Both the position numbers and the translations under genes were made by a program. DNA of 64,000 nt from Ixodes scapularis (lineage: Eukaryota; Arthropoda; Arachnida; Ixodida; Ixodidae): positions 36,251,035 to 36,315,034 of the forward strand of contig NW_024609884.1 in assembly GCF_016920785.2 (NCBI RefSeq). Reading direction: 5' to 3'. This document shows, piece after piece, positions 1 through 10,232 of the stretch (position 1 is its first letter; each line of letters starts with the position of its first letter). Below the pieces are notes generated by a model that saw nothing but the letters and a program-made list of their open reading frames with translations, was not told the origin of the DNA and did not search any database.

Positions 1-418
1 TTATTCTATGTTAAAGAAAATACAAAATTCACATAACGTCTTGCGACAGAAACAACACACTACAGATACAAAAATACATAATGCACATAACCGCTTATGA
101 CAGCCATAAAACAACATACTACCAACACAAAAAAAGGTAACATGCTGCCTCGCCACTCGCAGACTCCTTTTGAGAAATTGCAATTACTGGCACCCCATGT
201 GCGGCACTGAAAAATTACCGCACATACTTCGTCCATAAAATGCTCTTCACGACTGAATCCACCAACCCAGTGGCATATTACGTCCGTTAAAAAGTATACA
301 GTGCATATGCCACAATATATTGGGTATGATTATATATACATACACGCACAATAATATGCAATACACAAAACAATGCAGAAAAACAAAAAAAAGCAACATT
401 TTATATGCTCGCCTTTTT
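1..418. other. AT-rich flank, nothing recognised
   Basis: No coding similarity or repeat structure recognised. The segment borders the end of the decayed hAT transposase and may hold that element's terminal non-coding part, but I found no inverted terminal repeat to prove it. Confidence 0.4.
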
Positions 419-1677
419 CTATTTGCGGAACTTGAATGTATATTTCGAATTCGACTTAGCTGCTCGGATAAGCTGCTTGTTTTCTCTCGCCATCTTTAGA
501 AAGTCTTCACAGCTGTACACCAAATTATACCGCACACAGAGCTCCGCTTTAACCATTGGGATGCTTAGCTGATTTCTCTCATCCGTTCACAAGTTCCCCA
601 TCACGCTGAAGACGCGTTGCTGCAGAGAATGGAGAACACATGCTCCATTAGGTTCTGCAAATGGGGGCACCTGACCTCTTTCAAGAATTTGAGCCAGATC
701 GAGCTTGATTTTTTGTCATATCCTAGAAGTCCAGGGAGAGTATCCCTCAAAAGACAAAGCTCGGAGTACAATAATCGCTTTCCTCTTCAAAGTTAATGCC
801 AAAAAGCTCCCCCGCATTCATTACGACTGACATGCTGGGTGCACCTTTGCGCAGATCCAATTCGGCGAGCCTCTTAAATGGGGAATTCTCTAAGTCGAAC
901 CACTTTCCAAGGTACGCAAGGGTCCTGTCATAAACATTCACGAAGTCCAGCGTTGCAGCCTGTCCGCCTGGAAGGGTTTCAAGTCCCTGATTAGCCTTGA
1001 CACCCGAAGAACATATCATCTGAAGAAACCAAAGGTTCCTTCCGTTTATTTTACAGCAGACAAACTATATACAAGAAGCTATGTAAATAAATAAGACGTC
1101 CGAACACCGGTATGCTGCCTCGGTCTCGAGCCTTCCCTCGTTCGTTCCTGTCTCCTCTTCCTTGTCCTTTCCTGGGACTGGTTAGGTCACCCGCTACACA
1201 TCCTTCCGGTTAATCAGCTGCTTCCTGAGCTTAGTCATTACAGCGTAAAGTGCTGTCGGCTCAAGATGGGGGGGGGGACTCTTTTCAAGGGTGAGGATCG
1301 TTGAATGAAACATTGCAAGGAACGAGTGCATGAAGTGCAGATAGCGCTCCGGAGGCGTGATACACTCCGAAACTTCATCAGCTTGGTTGCCAATAGATAT
1401 CCAGATTATTTTTTTCGCACTCCTCTTCCTAACTCGCAAAGTAGGATTTGATGGGAGCCCAGTTCTTAATCAGTCTGTCTAAGTCCGTAAACAAGCTTAA
1501 CCAACGGACTGAAATATGACCCAGCACTTTGCTATATTCCTGATCACAGAAGTCAAAAAACGTTTTCAATTCCTCTACACATTTCGAACTAGAAGAAAAC
1601 TCTTTGAAGACCTTTAGTACAAGGGTTTCCACATCAAACTTTAAAGACTTCACTGCGTGCTTGGCAGCGTTGTGCAC
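419..1677 (-). pseudogene. hAT-superfamily transposase remnant, C-terminal part
   Basis: Second half of a decayed cut-and-paste transposase, read leftward from the MITE at 1680-2670. It opens with HNAAKHAVKSL, then a stretch containing FFDFCDQEYSKVLGHISVRW (about 1430-1670), a block typical of hAT/ZBED-related transposases. The hATC dimerisation region lies at about 419-640: it reads RVFSVMGNL, a premature stop where a Trp is expected, TDERNQLSIPMVKAELCVRY, and ends KYTFKFRK before a stop at 419-421. Reading frames change several times (near 1440, 1190 and 750-620), so it cannot make a working enzyme. hAT enzymes excise and insert DNA with 8-bp target duplications. The C-terminal motifs are well kept, so the decay is moderate. 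Confidence 0.82.
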
Positions 1678-1679
1678 TA

Positions 1680-2670
1680 CCGTAATATCCCGAGTCATCG
1701 CCCATCCCCGAGCCATCGCCCACCCCATTTTTTGGGCCAATATCGATTTCCGAAAAAACACCGAGTCATCGCCCACCCCTTCAAATACCCCACGCGGACT
1801 CTGCGATCCGCGAACACTCATCCTACCCGAATGACGCGGCCGCGGACCTTACAGTTGGAGGACCTGGTCGTGTATCCGTGCGAAAAGAAAACGATGGAGA
1901 TAACAAAATAAGAGTTTGTTAATGTAACCGCGGAGCGTTAGGTCAAAGTCTGTCTCCGCCGAAGGTCACCGCGAACCCGCTCCTTCTTCCCGCCCGTCGC
2001 GACCGCGGTTGTGCAATATTTTAGGCAAAGCCAAAGCGTAAATAAAGCTTTGCTGGAACGTCCTACACAGACGTTTGCAGAGCGTCCCAACCGTGCATTG
2101 ATAGCCCGCCGTGCACGGACGCACGTATGTACGCACCAAACAAGAAAGTTGCGCAAGAGCTTGCAATTGACAAGGCGCCCGACTTGGCCCGAGGCCAAAG
2201 TATTTGCCAACCCGACCGCCGGCTTTCCCGCTTTCCCAGCATTGCTCTTGGTCGCTTCTTTGGTCCGCTCGCTCGCTCGCTCGCTCGCTCGCTCGCTCGT
2301 TGCGCCTGGTCGGTTTTTCTATTTTCTTGTAGACTTTTCTTTCTTTTTTTTTTTCTTCTACTAACTAGGAGAACATAATGGTGACATTCTTTCACGATCG
2401 GCGGTGTTTCTAGCGCCTATGCAAGCAATGGACTTCGCTATAGTAAAATATTCTTTCGTGAGCATTTCTTTTCTATAAAACAATGAAACTAAATCGAGTT
2501 TTGAGTTTGATGTATCTCTTGTGCATCAGGGCTAGATACGCAGAGAAAAATAGGCGGTTTTTTCCGCTTTTTTTCAAGTGTTTGTGCTCACCCACCGAGA
2601 CATGGCCCACCCCACTTTTTTAACGAATTTCAGGCGGTTGGGGGGTAAGCGATGACTCGGGATATTACGG
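1680..2670. mobile_element. 991-bp TA-target MITE inserted in the hAT transposase
   Basis: The two ends are perfect 22-bp inverted repeats beginning CCGTAATATCCCGAGTCATC. TA flanks the element at 1678-1679 and 2671-2672. Removing the element and one TA restores the hAT reading frame across the junction (CNCY then VVHNAAKHA), which fixes the boundaries to the base. The interior holds a CGCT microsatellite and no convincing transposase, so it is non-autonomous. TA duplication fits Tc1/mariner-type or related elements. Subterminal motifs resembling CATCGCCCACCCC recur near both ends. Confidence 0.9.
2266..2299. repeat. CGCT tetranucleotide microsatellite
   Basis: About eight uninterrupted CGCT units inside the MITE at 1680-2670. 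Short open frames through it are serine/alanine/arginine-rich artefacts. Confidence 0.9.
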
Positions 2671-2672
2671 TA

Positions 2673-3445
2673 CATAGCAATTACAATTGGCCTTCAACAA
2701 GTGCGGCTGATCTTTCGGCAACTTCTGGAAGACAAAGTTGTGTTTCCCATAGTTCACAGAAGCGTTATCCGCGCTATGCGCTACAGCTTGCTCTAAAGGA
2801 AGACCCACCTTCTCCAAACTTGTTGCCAAGAGTTCGCAGATGCCGCCGGAAGTCTCGTCCGCCTGCTCACAAAAGTCGATGAGAGCGTCCGGTATTCCGG
2901 CACCATTCACGATGTAGAAGCGCACAGCGATGGGGAAAAGTTTTCTATTTTCTTGTGAGAGGCGTCCTTGGAGGGAGAAAACGGGAGGTTGAGGCCTGCT
3001 GGGCGAAGTTTCTCGACTATGCACTCCACTGCATAAGGCGTCAGCACATCTTTCACGAGGTGTTCCATCTTCGTTCTTCCAAGTCTCATTCTGCAAGCGA
3101 CGTCTGAATCTGGGAAGTCTTTTGATGCTAACTTGCTGCCACAATCTATTGACAGGTAACTGTAGTTGTGCTTGCTGCCATGAAATATGGTGCCCAGTTC
3201 TGCTGCAGTCACCTTATCTTCTGCACTAGAAGTCGCTGGAGCGAAGAACTTCGTGAGCACAGCCGATTGTTTCGAGGCGAGGCTCTTCTGCTTATGTTTC
3301 TGTGTTGACGCGTGATGTTTGACAGCGCTGACGCCATCGAATTTCGCCGTAAACGTGCTTGCGCATAAAGTACATCTTGCAGCGGTGGCATCGTTGTCCA
3401 CGGGCAGGAGCCAACTCTCATACTCTGGTTTAGATCTCTACTCTT
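2673..3445 (-). pseudogene. hAT-superfamily transposase remnant, N-terminal BED-finger part
   Basis: First half of the same transposase. A BED-type zinc finger is visible at about 3290-3390: the motif CTLC is followed by a spaced His pair in KHHASTQKHKQ. Further on come HGSKHNYSYLSIDCGSKL and, after a frame change near 2930, VRFYIVNGAGIPDALIDFCE and VAHSADNASVNYGKHN, and then CNCY where the MITE cuts in. Upstream of 3401 the frame continues a few codons before a stop, so the true start is uncertain. Together with 419-1677 the parts line up with a full hAT transposase of roughly 650-700 residues in one orientation. Confidence 0.8.
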
Positions 3446-4199
3446 TCCGGAACACGCACTGACGTAATTTTCGCTGTTTAGCAGGCGGAGAATTCGGACT
3501 CATGATGCAAGCAAAAGAAGCGCGCGTAACCACTGATGCAGATTTTCGCTCTCCCAATGATCAGTATACCTGAAGGGACCTTGCTTCCAGTATTTATGGG
3601 CACAACATAAAAAGTGGTTGACAAATAGCGTGGAAGTTTTGGTGATTGACGTCGGGAACGCCTCTGTACAAACCAATCGCATCGCTGCGCACGGTACTGC
3701 CTTTCAAGACCCAATCTCCAATAGGATATAGCAGAAAACGGATAGCCAAGTGGCCGCCTCAAACCTCCTCTGTGTTTAGCGTCCCTTTGGAAAAAAAGAC
3801 AGACACGTCTCTTGGCACATAATTAATTTATGGCAGCCATTTGTAAATAGTTAGAAAGCAAGCCTGAACATAGCAGCACATATCGATGCTCTGAAAGAGT
3901 GCCGAAAAAACGACAATGTCGGCGTCTTCCTTTGATCCTCTGCGATGGCTCCACTGGCAGTGCACTGTAGCACAGACAATGAATCAGCGCTGTCTGTCAC
4001 TTTGGAACGCACGCAGGCCACCAAGTAACCCCAGCTGCGAGAGCCGCGCATCCCTTTCTAGACATCGTCGGTGCGTGTCTGGCTTGGCACTCAAGCAATC
4101 AACTTTGAATATCCCCTTATGCTCGCACAAAGCTTTCCAAAGGGGAACGAATAGCATGCAGGGGGGTTTACTTGGTACCGATGGTTTGTGAAGCTGAAG
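3446..4199. other. Unassigned spacer
   Basis: No exon, transposase domain or tandem repeat recognised between the hAT remnant and the Hsp110 pseudogene. Short open frames here look random. Confidence 0.4.
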
Positions 4200-4676
4200 A
4201 CGCGCTTACTGATGAAGGTGGTGAGGTCTTGGACGACGGCTGTGGCTCTCAGCTTCGGTTTCTAGAAGAACGACCTGCCCGAGGACAAGCTGCGCGTGGT
4301 GACCTTCATGGACATGGGCCACTAGGTGCTCCAGGTGGTGCTGGTGGCCTTCAACAAGGACCGGCTCAAGATACTGGCCACCACCTTCGATGGAGTCGGG
4401 GGCCGCGACTTCGACATGGTGCTGGTGCGCCACTTCGTCCAGGAGTTCAAGGAGCACTACAAGCTGGATGTGGCCCCCAACTGGCGCGCACTCATGCGCC
4501 TCATCACCAAGTGCGAGAGGCTCAAGCAGCAGATGAGTGCCGGGACGTTGCGGGCAAGATGAAGCCAGAGACATTTGAGGCCATGTCCACCGAGCTGCGA
4601 GCGAATGCCGAGCGCACCATGACTTGGCCGCTGACGGTGGCCGGGCTGCGGCCGACGGACCTAGACTCTGTGGAGC
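4200..4676 (+). pseudogene. Hsp110/HSPA4-type chaperone pseudogene, left part
   Basis: Matches the ATPase (nucleotide-binding) domain of the Hsp110 branch of the Hsp70 family, cytosolic exchange factors and holdases for Hsp70. Visible blocks: TTAVALSFGF, DLPEDKLRVVTFMDMGH, VLQVVLVAFNKDRLKILATT, FDMVLVRHFVQEFKEHYKLD and APNWRALMRLITKCERLKQQ. Breaks: an in-frame stop after GF, another after DMGH, and a deletion of about 20 codons after KQQMSA with a frame change into DVAGKMKPETFEAMSTELRA. The match ends at LDSVE where Gypsy LTR sequence starts. No intron interrupts the block. The body continues at 9377. A processed retrocopy is the simplest origin; a partial gene duplication is possible. Confidence 0.85.
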
Positions 4677-4740
4677 GGGGAACCTTAATATACGCGACTT
4701 CTCGGTGAGGACCAGGGCGCGAGAACCTGAATACACAACA
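4677..4740 (-). repeat. Truncated 3' LTR of the Gypsy element
   Basis: The first 64 bp of the LTR in element orientation, starting TGTTGTGTATTCAGG directly after the purine tract. It matches 9313-9376 with two substitutions. The remaining 202 bp of LTR are missing and Hsp110 sequence follows at once. Confidence 0.9.
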
Positions 4741-4752
4741 CCCCTCCCCCCT
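4741..4752 (-). other. Polypurine tract of the Gypsy element
   Basis: On the minus strand this reads AGGGGGGAGGGG immediately before the TGTTG start of the 3' LTR, the usual place and make-up of the plus-strand primer of LTR retrotransposons. Confidence 0.85.
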
Positions 4753-7700
4753 AAACGAATTCTTTCAAATGGACGGGATGGCGCGTTGTCCGACTTGATC
4801 GGCGAAGTGCGATCGGTGAGGTGCTGTTGCTCTCAGATGAATCTGTGGGTCGCGCAGCAGCGGGCGAGGGTGACCCAGGAGCAGCGGCCGGGGTCAATCT
4901 GGCTTCGGCAGGTGTTTCCTCAGTTTCGGTCCTAGACGTTTCCGGCATGCTGCGCCCTGCAGCCGACCCGGCGTCGTCACAAGTCTCCTCTAGATCAAGA
5001 CCAACTAGCCCCCCAATTAATTCAGATCAAGGTCCGCGCCACCAGAATCCGGAGCGCGATCACGCGTATCAGGAATGTCCGGCATGTCCGACGTTCGTCG
5101 GCGGATGTGGTCAACGTGCCGTTTCCAAGACGTGCCGTCTTGCAGCTTCACCTGATATGATACCGGTTCACTGCAAGAGGAGACGACGGCGGGAACCCAG
5201 CGTGGACGTCCCAACGCAAAGCTGCGAGCGAACACGCTGTCGCCGGGGCAGAATTCTCTCATTGTTCTGCTGCTCTGTGCATGCTTTTCCTGGCGCTGCT
5301 CGACGTAGCGCTGATGGTCTGGGTGGACGCTGTCCAAAGCCGACCTGAGTTGGCGCGACATCATCAACTCTGCCGGGCTTCTTCCTGTCGATGTGCTTGG
5401 CAGGATATGCTGCTCAAACAGGAAGCGTGTGAGGCACACATCGATGTCAGCGCCTCTCAAGCGTCTCAGCGCTTTCTTGGTGTCTTGGACGAACCTTTCC
5501 GCTTGACCATTCGATGATGGATGGTAGGGAGACACCAATGCTTGTCGAATATTGTTGCGGGCGAGGAACGTGCGGAACTCCTCTGACGCAAAGGCAGGGC
5601 CGTTGTCCGAGACAACCACATCGGGCAGTCCGTGGGTGGCGAACATCCTTCTTAGTTCGCGGACGACAGTCGCTGCTGACGTGGACTTCGTAATTCATAC
5701 TTCTAACCACTTAGAATACGAGTTCACGAACAAAAAGAAGGTCTTTCCTTGGAAGGGGCCCGCAAAGTCCACGTGCAGTCGGGACCATGGCCTGGAGCTG
5801 CATTCCCAGGGATGCACTGGAGCTTGTGGAGGCGAGTCCCTTGTGACTTGGCAAGTCGCGCAGGTGCGGACCTGCTCTTCGATTCCCTTGTCTAGGCCTG
5901 GCCACCAGACGTAGCCTCTGGCGAGCCTCTTCATGCGCACCATGCCGCGATGTGCAGAGTGGAGAATCTTAAGGATCTCGGGGCGGAGGCTAGGTGGCAC
6001 AACTACGCGGCTGCCCCAAAGAATGCAGTCGCGGTATGCGGAGAGTTCGTCGCGACGCACATAGTACGGTTGGAACTCATCTGATGGCGTCTCGTCAGGC
6101 CATCCATGCTTGATCCATCGGAGGACGCGGGACAGCTTCGGATCCTGTTTCGTTAGTCGAGCAATCCGCTCTGCGCCGACTGGCCTCTCTGGAGCAGCCT
6201 CAAGCAGGAGAACGTCCTCCAGGGATGAAGTCCTTTGTCGGCAGAGGCAACCGGCTGAAGGAGTCGGCATTGCCCATCTGTCGACCTGGACGGTAGACCA
6301 GCTCGTAGTCGTACTGTCCCAGGAGCAGATTCCATCGGAGCAGGCGTGGCGATAGAACCGCTGGGATGGGTTTGCTGTGGTGCAGGAGCCCAAGCAAGGG
6401 TTTGTGATCTGTGTAGATCTTGAAGTGTCTCCTATACAGGTACTGGTGAAACTTCTTGACTCCTGACACTACGGCCAATGCCTCTCGGTCTGTTTGAGAG
6501 TAGTTCCGCTCGGTCGAAGTCATCGTCCTGGATCCGTAGGCGACTGGAGCTTCCAGGCCAGGCTGATTTTCATGACTCAGCACAAAACCGAGCCCGTATG
6601 GCGATGCGTCACATGCGAGAACGAGGGGCTTGTGGACGTCGTAGTGTCTCAACACCGCTGACGATTCCAGAAGCTTTTTTGCGTTGATAAACGCCTGGTC
6701 TTCATCCGGTCCCCATCTCCATGGCGAGTCTTTGCCAAGGAGACGATGCAGGGGTTCGAGCGTGTGCGCTGCTCCGCGTAGGAAACGGTTATAAAAGTTC
6801 AACAACCCGAGGAAGGACTGAAGCTGCTGCTTGTCCTTGGGTGCTGGAGCTTCCTTCAGAGCCTTGACCTTTTCTTCAGTCGGGTAAATGCCTTGGCTGT
6901 CGATGCAATAGCCCAAGAAGATGACTTCAGGCACTCCGAAGGCGCACTTGTCTTTGCTCAAGCGCACTCCATCTTCCTGGATTCTGTTCAAAACCGCTCG
7001 GAGGTTGCGGTGGTGCTCTACTTCCGGCCTCCGATGATGATGTCGTCCAGGTAGACGTGCACCATTGGGAGTCCAGCCAGCAGTTCCTCCATATATCGCT
7101 GGAAGATGGCAACGGCTGTGGCGACACCGAATGGAAGGCGGGTGACTCGAAACAGTCCGCGATGCGTGTTGACCGTTAGCAAGTCGGCAGTCTCGTTGTC
7201 CACAGTCAGCTGCTGGTATGCTTGATCTAGGTGAAGGCGCGAGAACACCTTGCAACCTGCGAGGTTGGCGAAGAGCTGCTTTGTGGTAGCTAAGGGGTAT
7301 GTCTCCCATTGGAGCACTGGGTTGACGGTGCACGTAGTCGCCGCACAGGCGAATCTTGCCGTTTTTCTTCACGACTGGGACGACCGGGGTTGACCAACGT
7401 GAATTACGCACTGGCTGGTAGACGCCTTGCTCGACGAGAATGTCGATGGCGGCTTCAACGCGAGGACGTAGAGCAACAGGTACCTGGCGCGCTTTGAGGA
7501 ACCGGGGTGTAGCCGCAGGGGCGACTTCGATGCGAACAGGTAGTCCTTTGCTTTTTCCCAGTCCCTCCTTGAAGACTTCAGGAAATTCGGCTACCACAAC
7601 GCTGACTGGTTGCTGCCGAAGGGTTCGTTCTTCAGAGAGTATCTTCACGCCACTGAGGCCGATTCCCAACGCAGGAAACCAGTCTCGACCGAGCAGACTG

Positions 7701-8026
7701 GTGCCGGTTCCTTTCACCACCAGAAGAGGAAGGCGTGCCTCTCGGGTCTTGTAAGTGACGTCAACCTCCAGTGTACCCATGATGTCGAGCCGCTCGTGGG
7801 TGTAGGATTGTAGCTGGAGTGGAGAGGGTTGAAGATTAGTGGTCGTGAGGTCCAGAACTCGGAAAGTCTCCGAGCTGATCACGGTGCAGGCGGAGCCTGA
7901 GTCCACCTCCATGGATAAAGCATGTCCGTTGATCGCAACCTCTGCGAATACAGCGGGGGTGACGGAGCTGACTGTCGACAGTGACTGAAAAACCGGAACT
8001 TCTCCACAGGTTGACCCGTGTGGCAA
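4751..8026 (-). pseudogene. Gypsy pol: protease, reverse transcriptase, RNase H, integrase (broken)
   Basis: Protease active site VDSGSACTVIS near 7900. Reverse transcriptase: WSTPVVPVVKKNGKIRLCGD, then a frame change near 7320 into FSRLHLDQAYQQLTVDNETA, LPFGVATAVAIFQRYMEELL and the catalytic YLDDIIIGG; a return to the first frame near 7015 gives FLGYCIDSQG. RNase H: LACDASPYGLGFVLS and YTDHKPLLGLL. Integrase: His/Cys zinc finger (HRGMVRMKRLA then CATC), catalytic Asp in HVDFAGPF and SDNGPAF, and the Glu region NGQAERFVQDTKKALRR. An in-frame stop follows SKWLEV near 5694. A C-terminal tail in another frame (about 4951-4751) ends at the purine tract. Complete domain set, not translatable. Confidence 0.9.
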
Positions 8027-8949
8027 ACGGACGGCGTCACGTGGTTTACATCCTGATCTGGGGGATCGGTTGCTTCCGTCAGCTGGTGATTACGGCCTCT
8101 GGGCCGCCGTTCGGAGTCAGGTGGTCGCTCAGAAGCCTTGCCCGGTTTCTTTTGTCCTTTTGCCGCTTTTTTACGGCAGGCCTTCTGCAGGTGTCCTTTG
8201 TTGCCGCAGAAGTGGCATACGACACTCGCGTAGGAACAGTTTGCGGCGTCGTGTGAGCCCGTGCATCTCCAGCACTGGACATGAGAAGATCGATCGTTGG
8301 TGGAACTGCTACCACTGGGGGGCTTCCGCGGCGCCTGTGCCACTCGGTTTTGCTCTTGGCGAGCTTCTGACCTGGTGCGACGAAGTTCTTCTGTCTTAAC
8401 GGCCGCTTCCTCAGCAGCCCGAGCCATCTGAACAGCCTTGGTCAGTGTGAGCTCTGGTTCAGCCAACAGTCGGCGCTGAAGGGTCTCGTCGCGCAAGCCG
8501 CATACCAGTCGGTCGCACAGTAGACGATAAAGCCAGTCCTCAAACTCGCAATGATGAGCGAGATGCCGAAGTGCAGCGAGGTAGGCCGGCACTGTCTCTC
8601 CTTGGAGCTGATCCCCTTTGTTGAATCGAAAGCGTTCCAAGGTGACAGAGGGCTTGCTTACGAAGTGGGTATCCAGTTTAGCCACGATGTCAGCGTATGG
8701 TGTCTGCATCGGCGTCTTGGGGGCACACAGGGAGCGAAGGAGTGTGTAGGTGTCCACTCCGCAGACACTGCAGAGGATGGCTTTCCACTTGTCATCGGTT
8801 GCGATGTTCTGAGCTTGAAAGTAAAATTCAAGCCGTTCCCGGTACACGGGCCAAGCGGCTGGCTGATCCGGCGAAAATTCAGCCAGGGCGAGGTATGGGG
8901 CCGAAGGAGCCATCGCAACACTCGGGGTATCTTCGTCCGGGGAAGACAT
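7985..8949 (-). CDS. Gypsy gag with two zinc knuckles
   Basis: Open frame of about 320 residues in a larger open frame that begins upstream at 9036; the likely start is the ATG at 8947-8949 (MSSPDEDTP). The middle has a retrotransposon gag core (LEFYFQAQNIATDDKWKAIL, LERFRFNKGDQLQGETVPAY), and the C-terminal third carries two Cys-Cys-His-Cys knuckles, CWRCTGSHDAANC and CHFCGNKGHLQKAC, then a Lys/Arg-rich tail. It would coat the element RNA in cytoplasmic particles. It overlaps pol in another frame near 8026, so the original needed frameshifting or a mutation has split the two. This is the best preserved part of the element. Confidence 0.8.
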
Positions 8950-9110
8950 GTCGGGTCCAAGGAGGGTGAACACAATGGAGGGCGGCCACGCCCAAGAGTT
9001 CTGGTTTCGGAGCGCAGCGCAGGGCTTCACGCGCAAAACGGGACGTAGTACGCTCTGACGCTGTACATACGTGGAAGGCGAGTCCGGGGATCACTTGCCT
9101 CGTCGCTAGT

Positions 9111-9376
9111 TGTTGAGTCCTTGATACGTAAGAACGCAACTTTATTAGAGTATATATCCAGCCCGTGTGGCTGGCCGGGATTACATTGTGGAGGGTCGCT
9201 CCAACGCTCGGCGGGGACGTGCGTGGTCTCGCGGGGGCACAGAGTCCGCAGGCGCGCGAGGCACGCCCGGTTCGGTGCTCTCCGGACGCGTGGTTTTATC
9301 TGGTGCAACGTAGGGGAACCTCAATATACGCGACTCCTCGGTGAGGACCAGGGCGCGAGAACCTGAATACACAACA
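9111..9376 (-). repeat. 5' LTR of the Gypsy element (266 bp)
   Basis: In element orientation it begins TGTTG at 9376 and ends CAACA at 9111, a short inverted repeat typical of LTR ends. An AATAAA polyadenylation signal lies near the end, before AGTTGCGTTCTTACG. Two bases later the sequence TAGCGACGAGG looks like a mutated primer-binding site (commonly starting TGG). The element promoter would lie in its first half. Confidence 0.85.
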
Positions 9377-10098
9377 GTGTTCTGACGGGAGCCCACGACG
9401 ACACCGAACCAAGACAGGGCGGTGGCCCGGGCCTGCGCCCTGCAGTGGGCTATACTAGTGTCACCCATCTTCGAGATGCGAGACTTTGTGGTGGTGGACG
9501 CCCAGCCCTACCCCATTGAGCTGTGCTACAACCCGGGCAAGGGAGAGGACAGCCGGGCAGAGGTGTTCCCCCGCTGGCACCAGCTGCCTTTCAGCAAGAT
9601 GCTCGGATTCTACCGGAGCAAGCCCTTCAACCTCGAGGCCAGGTACCCGCAGGAGGCAACAGTGTCCCACCCGGACCTGCAGCTGGACAGCTTCACGTTG
9701 AACAAGGTTGTCTTTGCGGCCGAGGGCGAGGCGTCCAAGATCAAGGTGAAGGTGTGTCTCAACCTGTGCGGCACCTTCTCGGTGGTGTCCGCCTCTGCCG
9801 TGGATTGCAACCCCCCCGGTGAACAGGCAAGTGCTGGGAGTGCAAACGATGGCGACCTAGCGTCGGCGGGGACAGTGAATAGCGAAGAGTCTTCCCCGAC
9901 CGAGAGAGGAGACCCCGACAAAGTGGCCGAGGGCGAGCCTGTCAAGAAGGAGGAGCGGCCCAGCCCAAAAGAGAAACAGGCCAAGGCCTTGGAGCTCCCG
10001 GTGGAGGTCCGGGTGCTGCAGCTGAGCGCCCTCGAGATGGATCAGCTTGTGGAGCATGAGGTCCAAATGGTCCACACGGACCGCATAGAGAAGGAGGG
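9377..10098 (+). pseudogene. Hsp110/HSPA4-type chaperone pseudogene, right part
   Basis: Resumes the pseudogene at the right edge of the Gypsy insertion. Blocks: TTPNQDRAVARACALQWAIL (end of the ATPase domain), FVVVDAQPYPIELCYNPGKG, FSKMLGFYRSKPFNLEARY (substrate-binding domain), SKIKVKVCLNLCGTFSVVSA, then the acidic, charged insertion typical of Hsp110 rather than Hsp70, and LPVEVRVLQLSALEMDQLVE. A stop replaces a Gly codon seven codons before TTPNQD. About 17 codons between this and the left part are gone. The frame then stays open for about 230 codons, so the decay here is light. Similarity ends at DRIEKE and unrelated T- and G-rich sequence follows without a splice site, so the copy is 3'-truncated. 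Base composition is far more GC-rich than its surroundings. Confidence 0.88.
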
Positions 10099-10200
10099 GC
10101 TGATTTGTCAAGCAATGGTTTTTGGTTCGTCGCATACGCGAACCAAAGTTTTGGTGTGTTTTTTTAAATGGACTGTATATTTTAAGTTGCGAGTTTTTTT

Positions 10201-10232
<32 letters not shown>

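Larger units (their letters stand above)
4677..9376 (-). mobile_element. Gypsy-type LTR retrotransposon, near full length, defective
   Basis: Element of 4.7 kb reading leftward, inserted in the Hsp110 pseudogene. Order in its own direction: 5' LTR (9111-9376), primer-binding region, gag with two zinc knuckles, pol (protease, reverse transcriptase, RNase H, integrase), purine tract (4741-4752), truncated 3' LTR (4677-4740). The two-knuckle gag and pol order suit a Mag-like or related Gypsy lineage (inference). Several frameshifts and a stop in integrase show it is dead. The two LTR copies differ at 2 of 64 shared positions, so insertion is fairly old. No target duplication remains because one edge is deleted. 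Confidence 0.92.

Noticed and set aside
9313..9376. 64-bp LTR for the Gypsy element
   Set aside because: The right copy continues to a CAACA end at 9111 with an AATAAA signal and a primer-site-like sequence after it, so the LTR is 266 bp and the left copy is truncated.
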